Notes under the pieces: model-generated
Database searches by the model: none
What the model was told of the DNA's origin: nothing
The model's input: the letters and a program-made list of their open reading frames with translations, nothing else
Position numbers and translations under genes: made by a program
Shown: piece after piece, positions 52,093 through 60,213 of the stretch
How the letters are laid out: each line of letters starts with the position of its first letter
Numbering within the stretch: the stretch's first letter is position 1
Assembly: GCA_046598395.1 (NCBI GenBank)
Contig: JBKJIQ010000001.1
Span: 13,185-77,184 of the forward strand
Origin: JAENVU01 sp046598395
Lineage (GTDB): Bacteria > Actinomycetota > Acidimicrobiia > IMCC26256 > JAENVU01
DNA length: 64,000 bases
Reading direction: 5' to 3'

Positions 52093-53010
52093 GTGGCGGG
52101 CTTCGAGACGATACGGGTGGCTGCTGTACAGGCAACGCCGGTGGTCCTCGATGTAGAAGCGACTCTCGACAAGGTGGTCGCGCTCTTGGACGAGGCGGTC
52201 CTGGACGGTGCGAGGCTCGTTGTGTTTCCCGAGTGCTTCCTTTCGGTCTATCCGAGCGGAGCGTGGGCGGCCGCGGCCGCAACCTGGGCGGACGGTTGCG
52301 ACGAGTTGTGGGAGCGGATGTGGGCGTCGAGCGTCGATGTTGACGGGCCGCTCGTCGGCCGCCTGACCAAGGCGTGCGCCGAACGTGAAGTGCATCTCGC
52401 GATCGGCGTGAACGAACGTGAGGACAACCGCCCCGGCTCGCTGTACAACACGCTGCTCATCATCGGTCCCGGTGGCGTGCTGCACCGGCATCGCAAGCTG
52501 ATGCCGACGATGCACGAGCGCGTGTTCCATGGTGTGGGTGCGGGCGACGATCTCGGTGTCGTGGAGCTGGAGGGTGTTGGCCGGGTTGGCGGGTTGATCT
52601 GTTGGGAGAACCGCATGCCGCTGGCGCGATGGGCGGTGTACCAAGGCGGCCCACAGATCTGGCTCGCGCCGAACGCGGATGACAGCGAGGGTTGGATCGT
52701 GTCAATGCGCCACATTGCCATTGAAGCCGGCGCGTTCGTGGTCAGCGTCCCGCAATACATTCCGGCGTCGGCATTTCCGATCGACTTCCCGCTGCCGCTT
52801 CCCGCCGGCGTCGAGGTGTTCGGTCGGGGCGGAGCGTGCATCGTGGCGCCGAGCGGCGACGTCATCGCCGGGCCGTTGTACGACGCTGAGGGCATTGTCG
52901 TCGCTGACTGCGACCTGCGCGACGCCCTCCACGCAAAGCGATACTTCGACGTGGTCGGTCACTACGGCCGCCAGGACGTGCTCTCCCACCGCCTACCCGA
53001 AGCCGATTGA
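52093..53010 (+). CDS. Nitrilase/nitrile-type C-N hydrolase
   Basis: 305 residues, aliphatic/aromatic nitrilase class. Catalytic triad in place: E47 in VVFPECFLSVY, K135 in HRHRKLMPT, C170 in GLICWENRMPL. Also VVAVQATPVVLDVEATLDK-like start (VAAVQATPVVL). Converts nitriles to acids and ammonia, or related amides. GTG at 52093. It lies 85 bp beyond the attR repeat, so it may have been outside the island originally. Confidence 0.9.
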   Translation: MAGFETIRVAAVQATPVVLDVEATLDKVVALLDEAVLDGARLVVFPECFLSVYPSGAWAAAAATWADGCDELWERMWASSVDVDGPLVGRLTKACAEREVHLAIGVNEREDNRPGSLYNTLLIIGPGGVLHRHRKLMPTMHERVFHGVGAGDDLGVVELEGVGRVGGLICWENRMPLARWAVYQGGPQIWLAPNADDSEGWIVSMRHIAIEAGAFVVSVPQYIPASAFPIDFPLPLPAGVEVFGRGGACIVAPSGDVIAGPLYDAEGIVVADCDLRDALHAKRYFDVVGHYGRQDVLSHRLPEAD

Positions 53011-53084
53011 CGCGCGGTCAGCTCCGAGTCTTCCGCCACTCACCATCGCCAAGTTGCAGGTCTCCGGTACCGGCCCCGAGCTTC

Positions 53085-53200
53085 GGGAAGGTCGTCCACC
53101 GCATCCGGCTGCCAGGCTGCGACGGTGCGCATGGCGTCTACCTCGGTGCGCACGGACGCGTATTTGTCGGGTGCAAACGCAACGCACGGCTGGCCCGATC
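53085..53200 (+). pseudogene. Relic of a YncE-like beta-propeller protein
   Basis: A 39-codon segment reads GKVVHRIRLPGCDGAHGVYL then GAHGRVFVGCKRNARLA, the pattern of a YncE/40-residue beta-propeller blade. Nothing else of the protein is visible, and no start is present. It is the only item in the 253-bp gap after the nitrilase, and fits the decay seen nearby. Confidence 0.45.
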
Positions 53201-53263
53201 GAAAAGGGCGTCGGGAGACGGCGGTGAGTCATCCGGACCGGCCCGCAGGATCGAACACCCCGT

Positions 53264-53647
53264 ATGACGCCAAGGCAGATGGTCCACCAACGTTGGTCGC
53301 CGTTACGACTCGCGCTTGGCGTATTGGTGGTGGCGCTGATCGCGGTGGTGGTCACGCGTTGGGTGGAGGGTCCAAGCATGACGAGCGCAGCTCCGAGCGG
53401 CGCGCACGCCATCGTCATCAAGAACTTCTCGTTCACGCCGACGCGGCTCACGGTCGCCGGTGGCACGACCGTCAAGGTCACCAACGCCGACCAGGTTCCG
53501 CACACGCTGACCAGTGACGACGGCAGTTTTGATGCGGGTGAAATCGGCGTTGGGAAGACGAAGACGATCGTGCTCAAGCGGCCGGGGACGTTCACGTACT
53601 CCTGCCAGATCCACCCGTCGATGACCGGAACGCTGGTGGTGAAATGA
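53264..53647 (+). CDS. Cupredoxin (plastocyanin/azurin-like copper protein)
   Basis: 127 residues. Uncleaved or signal-anchor N-terminus (about 14-31, hydrophobic) and a cupredoxin domain: IKNFSFTPTRLTVAGGTTVK, and type 1 copper ligands H80 (QVPHTL), C114, H117 and M120 (YSCQIHPSMTG). Electron-transfer protein at the outer membrane face. ATG at 53264. Overlaps the next gene by four bases (ATGA). Confidence 0.87.
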   Translation: MTPRQMVHQRWSPLRLALGVLVVALIAVVVTRWVEGPSMTSAAPSGAHAIVIKNFSFTPTRLTVAGGTTVKVTNADQVPHTLTSDDGSFDAGEIGVGKTKTIVLKRPGTFTYSCQIHPSMTGTLVVK

Positions 53648-54075
53648 ACGGCCCGCGGCGCGGCCTCCTCCTTATCGGCGCCGCGGCGGTGCTGGTGTCG
53701 GGCTACATCCATTTCTACCTGTACTTCTGGGGCGGCTATCGCGGTATCAGCATCGACCGCGTGGTCGGCCTCGACATCAGCCGCTCGTTCGCGCTGAATG
53801 CGATTGCGGCCCTGGTGATCGCCGAGCTGTTGGTCATCGGATCGCGCGTCGACCGACTCGCACGACCGGCCGCGGTGCTGGGTGTGCTGTTCGCAGTAGG
53901 TGCGATTGGCGCCTACGTGCTTTCGCGGACCTCGGGACTGCTCGGGTTCAGCGAAAACAGCTGGTCGGTGGAGGCGGTCATTGCCGAGACCGCGCAGGTC
54001 GTTGCGGTTGTTGCGCTCAGCAGCTACCTGATCGCATCGACGCGCACCCGTGAGGTGGAGGGCGCGGTTTACTGA
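53644..54075 (+). CDS. Four-span membrane protein, partner of the cupredoxin
   Basis: 143 residues, four hydrophobic spans (GLLLIGAAAVLVSGYIHFYL, ALNAIAALVIAELLVIG, AVLGVLFAVGAIGAYVL and AETAQVVAVVALSSYLI). H-x-Y-L-Y near the first span. No family name. ATG overlaps the cupredoxin stop, so the two likely form a redox pair. Its end overlaps that of the convergent VOC gene. Confidence 0.65.
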   Translation: MNGPRRGLLLIGAAAVLVSGYIHFYLYFWGGYRGISIDRVVGLDISRSFALNAIAALVIAELLVIGSRVDRLARPAAVLGVLFAVGAIGAYVLSRTSGLLGFSENSWSVEAVIAETAQVVAVVALSSYLIASTRTREVEGAVY

Positions 54076-54458
54076 ACCCGGCGCCGCAACGGGTGATCAA
54101 CGGGGACTTCTACGAGGCGCAGCTCCAATCCGTCGGGATCGTCGATCCAGCATTCGATGAGGCCCCACGGCATGCATTCGGCAGGTTTGCGGATCATCAC
54201 GCCGGCGTCTGCGAGTCGTGCCCCTTCGCGCACGACGTCGTCCACTTGGAGCCAGACCCGCACGCCGTCACTCTCGGTTGACGCTCCACCACTGGTGAGC
54301 TCCAGGAACCCGCCGCCCAGGAAGTAGACGACTCCGGTGACCATCCCGCCAACCCCGTACTCCCGGTAGATGCTGAGCCCGAGGGTCTGCTCGTAGAACG
54401 TTCGACTCCGGGCCAGGTTGCCCACCGCTACCAGGATCCGACTGCTCAGTATCTCCAT
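54069..54458 (-). CDS. VOC (glyoxalase/bleomycin resistance) family protein
   Basis: 129 residues, two beta-alpha-beta-beta-beta units: SRILVAVGNLARSRTFYEQT, LGLSIYREYGVGG, and VWLQVDDVVREGARLADAGV, ECWIDDPDGLELRLVEVP. The D-P-D-G-x-x-x-x-L end is typical. Metal-dependent isomerase, dioxygenase or antibiotic-binding protein. ATG at 54458. Confidence 0.82.
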   Translation of the reverse strand: MEILSSRILVAVGNLARSRTFYEQTLGLSIYREYGVGGMVTGVVYFLGGGFLELTSGGASTESDGVRVWLQVDDVVREGARLADAGVMIRKPAECMPWGLIECWIDDPDGLELRLVEVPVDHPLRRRVQ

Positions 54459-54530
54459 TCGCTGAGTATCGCGTGTCCCATCGTCACTTCCTCGCGGCGG
54501 TCGCCTCCGCCGAGCTGGGCGGGTAGAGTA

Positions 54531-54547
54531 TGTAGCAATCTGCTACA
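54531..54547 (+). promoter_or_regulatory. Palindromic operator of the ParD/zeta pair
   Basis: TGTAGCA-ATC-TGCTACA, perfect 7-bp arms, 20 bp before the antitoxin ATG. It overlaps the region where a -10 (TAGAGT at 54524-54529) and start site should be, so antitoxin binding would block RNA polymerase. AGGAG at 54557-54561 is the ribosome site. Confidence 0.65.
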
Positions 54548-54567
54548 CCCGCTGCCAGGAGCGCGAC

Positions 54568-54915
54568 ATGGCTACGACATCACCAACTCGGATCGACGAT
54601 GAGCTGTATTCGTCGGCGAAGGCGGTCGGTCCGTTGATGAGTCGCAGTGCGGCCCAGCAGATTGCACATTGGGCGCGGATCGGCCGGGAGGTTGAAGCCT
54701 CGGACAGTGTTTCGCAGCGTGACATCGGGGCGGTCCTCTCCGCTCGGTTGGAGTACGACGGGTTGAGCCCGCACGAGCAGGCGGTCGTGCGCGCGGAATG
54801 GATGCAACGAATGGAAGCCCGCCGTGAGGGTCTCGACCTTGCCCGGGAGTTCTCAGAACTTGGGCGTACCTACGTGGAACTTGACTCCGACGGTCACGTC
54901 GTGACGCGCACCTGA
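54568..54915 (+). CDS. ParD-like antitoxin
   Basis: 115 residues. RHH-like N-terminus (MATTSPTRIDDELYSSAKAV then LMSRSAAQQIAHWARIGREV) and a longer C-terminal arm (LSPHEQAVVRAEWMQRMEAR). Belongs to the ParD-like antitoxins found before zeta-type kinases. ATG at 54568 with a good ribosome site. Five bases before the toxin gene. Confidence 0.8.
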   Translation: MATTSPTRIDDELYSSAKAVGPLMSRSAAQQIAHWARIGREVEASDSVSQRDIGAVLSARLEYDGLSPHEQAVVRAEWMQRMEARREGLDLAREFSELGRTYVELDSDGHVVTRT

Positions 54916-54920
54916 GCCGC

Positions 54921-55502
54921 ATGTCTGACCCAGTTCTGCACGTCATTGCCGGCCCGAACGGTGCCGGCAAATCGACGTTCTATGCCAAAGTGATTGGCCC
55001 GGTCACTCATCTGGATTTCGTGAACGCCGATGTCATCGCGGCGCGGCGCTGGCCCGATGCGGCTGTCGAACACGCGTATGACGCCGCCACGATCGCGGCC
55101 GCCGAACGCGACCGGCGCATCGGTGCCCGCCAGTCGTTCGTGGCAGAGACCGTCTTCTCTCATGAGTCGAAACTCTCGCTGCTTCGCGACGCGGAAGCGG
55201 CGGGCTACCGCGTCGTGCTGCACATCGTTGCGGTCCCGGAAGAACTCGCGGTGGCTCGCGTGGTGGACCGTGTTCGCAACGGAGGTCACGACGTCCCGGA
55301 GGAAAAAGTACGCGGGCGAATCGAGCGGCTTTGGGGACATCTCCGCACTGCGATCGCGTTGGTCGATGAAGCGCGTGTCTATGACAATACGACGGCACGC
55401 GAACCGTTCCGGCTGGTTGCAGCCTACGTTGATGGTCGCGTCACCAACGTTCCCGAATGGCCATCGTGGACACCAGCGCCGCTTCGAGAAGCGGGTCGCT
55501 GA
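54921..55502 (+). CDS. Zeta-type toxin (UDP-GlcNAc kinase-like)
   Basis: 193 residues, P-loop kinase. Walker A AGPNGAGKSTFY (11-19 core), catalytic Asp in FVNADVIAARRW, QSFVAETVFSHESK, and RVVLHIVAVPEELAVARVVD, RVRNGGHDVPEEKVRGR. Zeta toxins phosphorylate UDP-GlcNAc or related sugars and block wall synthesis. ATG at 54921. The pair is complete and apparently intact. Confidence 0.88.
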   Translation: MSDPVLHVIAGPNGAGKSTFYAKVIGPVTHLDFVNADVIAARRWPDAAVEHAYDAATIAAAERDRRIGARQSFVAETVFSHESKLSLLRDAEAAGYRVVLHIVAVPEELAVARVVDRVRNGGHDVPEEKVRGRIERLWGHLRTAIALVDEARVYDNTTAREPFRLVAAYVDGRVTNVPEWPSWTPAPLREAGR

Positions 55503-55509
55503 GCCGGCC

Positions 55510-55880
55510 TCAAGGTTTCTCGAGGATGTACTTGGCGAAGAATCGATCATCTGAGTAGATGGCCTCGACGATCTCGAAGCCGCACTGCTGGATCATCGGC
55601 TCGAGGAGCCATGTGAACGTGGAGTGTTCGTCGCGGACGTGTTCTTCCAACTCGGAGCGGTTCCACCCGTGACCGACGTCGTCGCTTCCGACGGCGCACC
55701 ACGCCTCGACGCGTTCGGCAACGTCGGTTGGCGGGAAGCCGTAGACAACATCCCAGAGGCGCGCCTGCATGTTCGTAGGTGAGGAAGCCGGCTTGTACAA
55801 CTTCTAGGTTTGGCGTGCCCACCACGTCGGCTTTGGAACGCAGCACGCCAAGCATGACCGGCGATACGTCCACGGCAAGG
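55510..55880 (-). pseudogene. Class I SAM methyltransferase with internal deletion
   Basis: N-terminal piece (frame ending about 55745): LAVDVSPVMLGVLRSKADVV then PNLEVVQAGFLTYEHAG. The C-terminal piece (another frame): ARLWDVVYGFPPTDVAERVE, AWCAVGSDDVGHGWNRSELE, DEHSTFTWLLEPMIQQCGFE, IVEAIYSDDRFFAKYILEKP. About 40-50 codons of the middle are missing, and the SAM-binding glycine loop is absent. It cannot be a working enzyme. Confidence 0.72.
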
Positions 55881-56040
55881 GAATCCCCCGATCCTCGGTG
55901 CTTGTGGTCATCGTCACAGCGTCGCACACGACGGGGATAGTTGGTAGGCCAACCCCTCGGTGGAGATTTCCGAGGGTCCGGCTGTTTCGGCGCTCTGGGG
56001 TACGACCGATTCGGGGTCGTCCCGCCTACGCTGCCGTGCA

Positions 56041-56442
56041 ATGGACGTGACCACCGCAATGCTTGCCGACTTCGCCCAAGTGCGCGAAGGCCTGCTGTTC
56101 GTCTCCTCGGGCGGGATCACCCGCTGCTACCGCGAACAGTTGCCTGCGCCGCTTGGCGTGCACCTCGCGATCGTGTTGGAGCTCGATCGCCTCGAGGCCG
56201 AACGGCCGCACGAAGTTCGCGTGGTGGTGGTGGATGAAGACGGCGGCCAACTGGCGGAGATCGCCGGTGAGATCCAACTGGGCGACACGCAGCTGATGGT
56301 GAACGAGAACCTGAACCTGCCGATCACCTTCGACCTGCGCAACGTTCCCGTGGAGCGGTTCGGCGCGGTCGAAGTCCGTTGCTACGTCGCGGCAGAACAC
56401 CGCTGCACCCTCCCCCTCTGGGTCCTGCAGACTCCGAGCTGA
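56041..56442 (+). CDS. DUF6941-like protein of unknown function
   Basis: 133 residues: MDVTTAMLADFAQVREGLLF then VSSGGITRCYREQLPAPLGV, HLAIVLELDRLEAERPHEVR, VVDEDGG. This is the pattern of small conserved actinobacterial proteins now called DUF6941; function unknown. The start at 56041 is preferred over an upstream ATG because the family begins there. Convergent with the citrate synthase gene, 13 bp apart. Confidence 0.6.
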   Translation: MDVTTAMLADFAQVREGLLFVSSGGITRCYREQLPAPLGVHLAIVLELDRLEAERPHEVRVVVVDEDGGQLAEIAGEIQLGDTQLMVNENLNLPITFDLRNVPVERFGAVEVRCYVAAEHRCTLPLWVLQTPS

Positions 56443-56455
56443 TTGCTCGTTCGGG

Positions 56456-58006
56456 TTACAGCAACTCGGGCAATGGTTGTGGCGCGGGCGGGCCCACGTA
56501 CTGGGCGCTCGGGCGGATGAGCCGGTTGTCGGCGGCCTGCTCCAGGATGTGCGCACACCAACCGATCACGCGGCTCGACGCGAACGTGGGCGTGAACATC
56601 TGGCGCGGGAGCCCACACGTGTCCATCACGATCCCGGCGTAGAACTCCACGTTGGTATAGAGCCGGCGTCCGGGCTTGAGCTCGGCGAGAACCTCGATGG
56701 CCTTCGCCTCGATCTGCGCCGCGAGTTTCACCTTCGGGCCGCCGAGCCGTTCGGCCACGCCCCGCAACATCACTGAGCGGGGGTCGTCGGTCTTGTACAC
56801 GCGGTGGCCGAAACCCATGAGCCGGTCGCCGCGCTCCACCGCGGCACGGAGCCACGGTTCGGCATTGTCCAACGTCCCGATCGAGTCGAGCATGTCGAGC
56901 GCACGACTCGGGGCGCCGCCGTGTAACGGTCCGGACAGCGCGCCGATAGCGCCCACGACGGCCGCGGCAAGGTCCGCACCAGTGGAGGTAATCACGCGTG
57001 CGGTGAACGTGGAGGCGTTGAAGCCGTGGTCGATCGTGGAGATGAGGTATTGCTCGACGGCGCGGGCGTGCTCGGGGGCGGGCACGACGCCGGTCTGCAT
57101 GTACAAGTAGTTCGCGGCGTAAGCAAGGTCGGGATTGGGCGCGATCGGTTCGAGGTCGTGCTGGAGTCGGTAGATCGCGGTCAAGAGGGTGGGGACGACG
57201 GCGCAGACCTGCAGTGCATTGGCGCGCAGCTCGGCCGCTTCCACATCGAGCGACGGTCGAAAACCTCGGTGGGCACCGAAGAGTGAGAGCGTGGTGCGCA
57301 GCATGTCGAGTGGGGGAGCCGCGGCGCCGAGGCGGGCGATCTCCGGGAGTGCCGCCAGGATGGTCGCGGGAATCACGCGGAGGGCCACGACGGTCTCGCC
57401 AAACGCGGCCCGTTCGGCGAGCGTCGGCAGGGTGCCTTCGAACATGAGATGCCACACGTCTTCGATGCTGCGTTGCTCCGCGAGCTCGACCGCGTTGTAT
57501 TGGCGGTAGTGGTAAAAGCCTTCGAGACCGCGCACGTCGCCGATGTCGGTCTCGGCCACCACGACACCTTCGAGACCGCGCGGAATCTCGTGGGCGAGTG
57601 ACTCCGCTGGTTGAATCTGCGCGATCCGCATGAGATCACGCATCGAAACGATGCCCACGAGCTCTTCGCCGCTCACCACGGGAATGTGGCGATACCCGTG
57701 CTCGGCAAGGCTTGCGAACGCAGCGGTCACATCGGCATCGGGCTCCACGGAGTCCGGCGATGCGGTCATCCACTCGGAAACCACCGCGGTGACGGCATCC
57801 GCGCCGGCGGCCGTAAAGCGGACGAGATCGCGTTCGGTGAGAATGCCGACCGGTCGCGATCCATCCACCGCGACCACTGATCCGACGCGCTGTTCTCGCA
57901 TGGTGGCCGCGGCTTCCGCCATCTTGTCGTCGGGGCTCACGGTGACGACGGGCCGGCTCATGATGTCGGCGACGGTGCGGGTCTTGCCAGGTTCGTTGAC
58001 GGCCAC
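56456..58006 (-). CDS. Citrate synthase-type enzyme with N-terminal CBS domain pair
   Basis: 516 residues. Residues about 12-130 are two CBS motifs (VADIMSRPVVTVSPDDKMAE, VGSVVAVDGSRPVGILTERD; SEWMTASPDSVEPDADVTAA, RHIPVVSGEELVGIVSMRDL). The rest is citrate synthase: LEGVVVAETDIGDVRGLEGF, DHGFNASTFTARVI, GPLHGGAPSRAL, GFGHRVYKTDDPRS and RVIGWCAHILEQ. CBS pairs usually bind adenine nucleotides, so adenylate control of TCA entry is likely. GTG at 58006 with GGAGG upstream. Could be 2-methylcitrate synthase. Confidence 0.9.
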   Translation of the reverse strand: MAVNEPGKTRTVADIMSRPVVTVSPDDKMAEAAATMREQRVGSVVAVDGSRPVGILTERDLVRFTAAGADAVTAVVSEWMTASPDSVEPDADVTAAFASLAEHGYRHIPVVSGEELVGIVSMRDLMRIAQIQPAESLAHEIPRGLEGVVVAETDIGDVRGLEGFYHYRQYNAVELAEQRSIEDVWHLMFEGTLPTLAERAAFGETVVALRVIPATILAALPEIARLGAAAPPLDMLRTTLSLFGAHRGFRPSLDVEAAELRANALQVCAVVPTLLTAIYRLQHDLEPIAPNPDLAYAANYLYMQTGVVPAPEHARAVEQYLISTIDHGFNASTFTARVITSTGADLAAAVVGAIGALSGPLHGGAPSRALDMLDSIGTLDNAEPWLRAAVERGDRLMGFGHRVYKTDDPRSVMLRGVAERLGGPKVKLAAQIEAKAIEVLAELKPGRRLYTNVEFYAGIVMDTCGLPRQMFTPTFASSRVIGWCAHILEQAADNRLIRPSAQYVGPPAPQPLPELL

Positions 58007-58029
58007 GGGTCCTCCGTTGGATGTGAGAT

Positions 58030-58824
58030 TCAGGCCGTGGTCGATCCTATGGCGCGGCGCGGGCGGCGCGGTCGACGGGGGCTGGTTTGTGGCCAGAGCA
58101 TCCACATCACGACCCCACCGACGGCGAGACACCAGACCCACGGCAGCATCGCCCAGAACGTTTCCCCGGGGAGGGGAACGCGAATCGCGAGCCGGCCCAT
58201 GATGTCGGACGCGTGAGGGCGCCACTGGTCGGCGGTGGCACGGTTGTCGCCTTTGAAGACGTAGCGGTCGCCTTCGCGGCGCACGATTCGGTGGATCACA
58301 CCGCTGCCCGCGCCGGCTTGACCTTTCGGGATGTGATACGCCGCGATGTCACCCACCTGGTATTCGCTCGCGCTCCGCACCAGTACGAGATCGCCACTGC
58401 GGAAGGTGGGGTCCATCGAGTGACCGTGGACCACCACGAACGTCGCGTCACCGCCGAAGCGGGCCGGCCAGATGAACCACAGGATGAGCGCGATGAGGCC
58501 GAACACGACGATGTCACCGAGGAGACGTCGGCCGCGGTGCCGAGCAACGGTCGTCGGCCGCGACGCGGGCGTGAATCGCGTTGTGCGCTGCGCTTGGCGC
58601 TGCGCGCGGGTCAGCCCCGCGAGCGGGTCGGCATCTGTACCGGGAGAGGAGAAATCGACGAGTGGCGAGTCGGGCGGGGAGAGTGCGTGCTCGCGGCTCC
58701 GGTGCCCCAGGACCGGCTCGGGAGGCGTTGGGCGCGCGACCGGCTCGATCGGCCGCTCACGATGATCCCACTCGTCACGCCGCGGGATGCGTTGGGGTCG
58801 GCGTTCGAGTGTCTTGGTGGCCAT
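58030..58824 (-). CDS. SipW-type (ER-like) signal peptidase I
   Basis: 264 residues. A long basic/Pro-rich cytoplasmic N-terminus (about 1-100), one membrane span (104-121), catalytic Ser in GHSMDPTFRSG (S136), His in VIHRIVRREG (H178) instead of the bacterial Lys, and the Asp in KGDNRATADQW (D193/D199). A second hydrophobic span closes it (225-243). Ser-His-Asp type enzymes (SipW, ER signal peptidase) process a special set of precursors, e.g. TasA in Bacillus. The three secreted proteins upstream on the same strand are candidates. Followed by the citrate synthase gene, 23 bp. Confidence 0.85.
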   Translation of the reverse strand: MATKTLERRPQRIPRRDEWDHRERPIEPVARPTPPEPVLGHRSREHALSPPDSPLVDFSSPGTDADPLAGLTRAQRQAQRTTRFTPASRPTTVARHRGRRLLGDIVVFGLIALILWFIWPARFGGDATFVVVHGHSMDPTFRSGDLVLVRSASEYQVGDIAAYHIPKGQAGAGSGVIHRIVRREGDRYVFKGDNRATADQWRPHASDIMGRLAIRVPLPGETFWAMLPWVWCLAVGGVVMWMLWPQTSPRRPRRPRRAIGSTTA

Positions 58825-58956
58825 GGTTCGTCAAAAAGTCGACGTGCGAGCGCGTTGTACCTCGTCGGCGTGCCGGTACCGAACGGTGCCAGTGATTCCG
58901 CGTCGACGCCCTTGTATCGACCGGATGTCGATCGACCTTGACCGGGGTGTATCAGA

Positions 58957-59437
58957 TCACTTGATGGCGATTGCGACGCCGGCAATCTGGGATACCCGCT
59001 CCGGCGTGCCGAGTGTGAGATTGACGCGGGCGCCGGCCACGACCGCCGAGATAGTGGCGATCGCAACATTGGATGGGTTCCGGAGCGTGAGAAACAGCGT
59101 GCGGCCCCGGCACGCGGCGACGATCGTGCGCACGCTGAACGCCGTCATCGTGAACGCGTTCATCGCGGGGGTGAACGCGATCGGGCCCTTCACCACGGTG
59201 ACGCCATTCGTGTCACAGCTCGCCATCAGGCCCTTGTCGGAGCCGATCGAGTCTCCACCGAGTCCGCCGAGACTCGCGGGCCGATGCGCTTGCCATCCCG
59301 ATGCATGCCACAGCCAGCATCGCGAACATGGGGCGTCGGTGCGACCGGCCGGCGGCCGCGCGTGTCTTGCGATCGTCGATCTCGTTGGTCTGGTCCATCA
59401 TCTGACCGCTTTCCGGCATTTCGGATCGGTCGCTCAT
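58957..59437 (-). pseudogene. Small secreted protein A, frameshifted in the signal region
   Basis: MSDRSEMPESGQMMDQTNEI-type polar lead, then signal core RRPMFAMLAVACIGMASASA. At about 59277 one extra base (a G in the plus strand GGG run) breaks the frame; after correction it continues ASLGGLGGDSIGSDKGLMAS, SCDTNGVTVVKGPIAFTPAM and so on for about 105 residues to TAA-like end at 58957. The mature part is homologous to protein C (60214-60627) with SCDT, G-V-T and a second Cys kept. Either a pseudogene or one base error. 10 bp from protein B. Confidence 0.72.
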
Positions 59438-59447
59438 GACATGTTCT

Positions 59448-60152
59448 TCAGACGTCCACATGGAAGTTGTCGAAGTTGGTGCTGGGATCACCGTTGGCGA
59501 TGATCCCGAAGCGGGTGTGACCGGCGCTCTTGAACAGTGCAACCTCGGCGGCGGTCAGTGTGTAGGTCAGGACGACCACGCCATTCCACGACACCTGAAG
59601 GGTGTTGGTGGTTGCGTCGAGGCGCATAGGAGAAATGACGGGACCGCCGACCCCCGTCACTTCGGCGAGTTGCGCCACAGTGCCGGACACGTATTTGAAC
59701 AACCGGATCCGGCCACCGGACGACTTTTCGTACTGGGCGAAGACGAACGATGTGCCATCGCTCATGGCGACGAGGCCAGCCGTCGGGCTGCCGCCCAGAT
59801 CGATGGTCGTGGCCTCAACGGCTGCGTTCACGGTGCCGACCGAGGTCGTAAGGTTGGAAAATCCGGAGTTCGATGAGCCGGCGCGGTTCGAGCTGACCCG
59901 CCAGGTGCCGAACTGAGCGATCCACGTCCCACCACCGTTCAGCGCGGCGCCGTTGAGGTCGGTGTTGTTGGGTGCCGTGAAGCTGCTCCACGTTGTGACC
60001 GTTGGTGCTCCGGTCGAGCCCGGCATGTTCCAAGCCCCGATCTTCGCGGTGGTAACACCGTTCAGGGTTGCGGCTGAAACTCCTGCGGCCGAGCCAACGA
60101 ACACCGCGACCAGGATCGCGGTGAGGCTCCGGAGCGTTCGGCGAGCGCGCAT
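59448..60152 (-). CDS. Small secreted protein B (lectin-like)
   Basis: 234 residues. Signal core (LRSLTAILVAVFVGSAAGVS) followed by AATLNGVTTAKIGAW, the same A-A-[ST]-L-x-G motif as in A and C. The mature part resembles a jelly-roll/LamG-like fold: APTVTTWSSFTAPNNTDLNG, GGGTWIAQFGTWRVSSNRAG, SSGGRIRLFKYVSGTVAQLA and the ending FGIIANGDPSTNFDNFHVDV. Binding of glycans is inference. ATG at 60152. Lies between A (10 bp) and C (61 bp). Confidence 0.75.
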   Translation of the reverse strand: MRARRTLRSLTAILVAVFVGSAAGVSAATLNGVTTAKIGAWNMPGSTGAPTVTTWSSFTAPNNTDLNGAALNGGGTWIAQFGTWRVSSNRAGSSNSGFSNLTTSVGTVNAAVEATTIDLGGSPTAGLVAMSDGTSFVFAQYEKSSGGRIRLFKYVSGTVAQLAEVTGVGGPVISPMRLDATTNTLQVSWNGVVVLTYTLTAAEVALFKSAGHTRFGIIANGDPSTNFDNFHVDV

Positions 60153-60213
60153 GGTTCGAGAAACCAATGCGGAGTGCGGCGCCGGGAAATACCCGGCGCC
60201 GCATCCGAATCGA

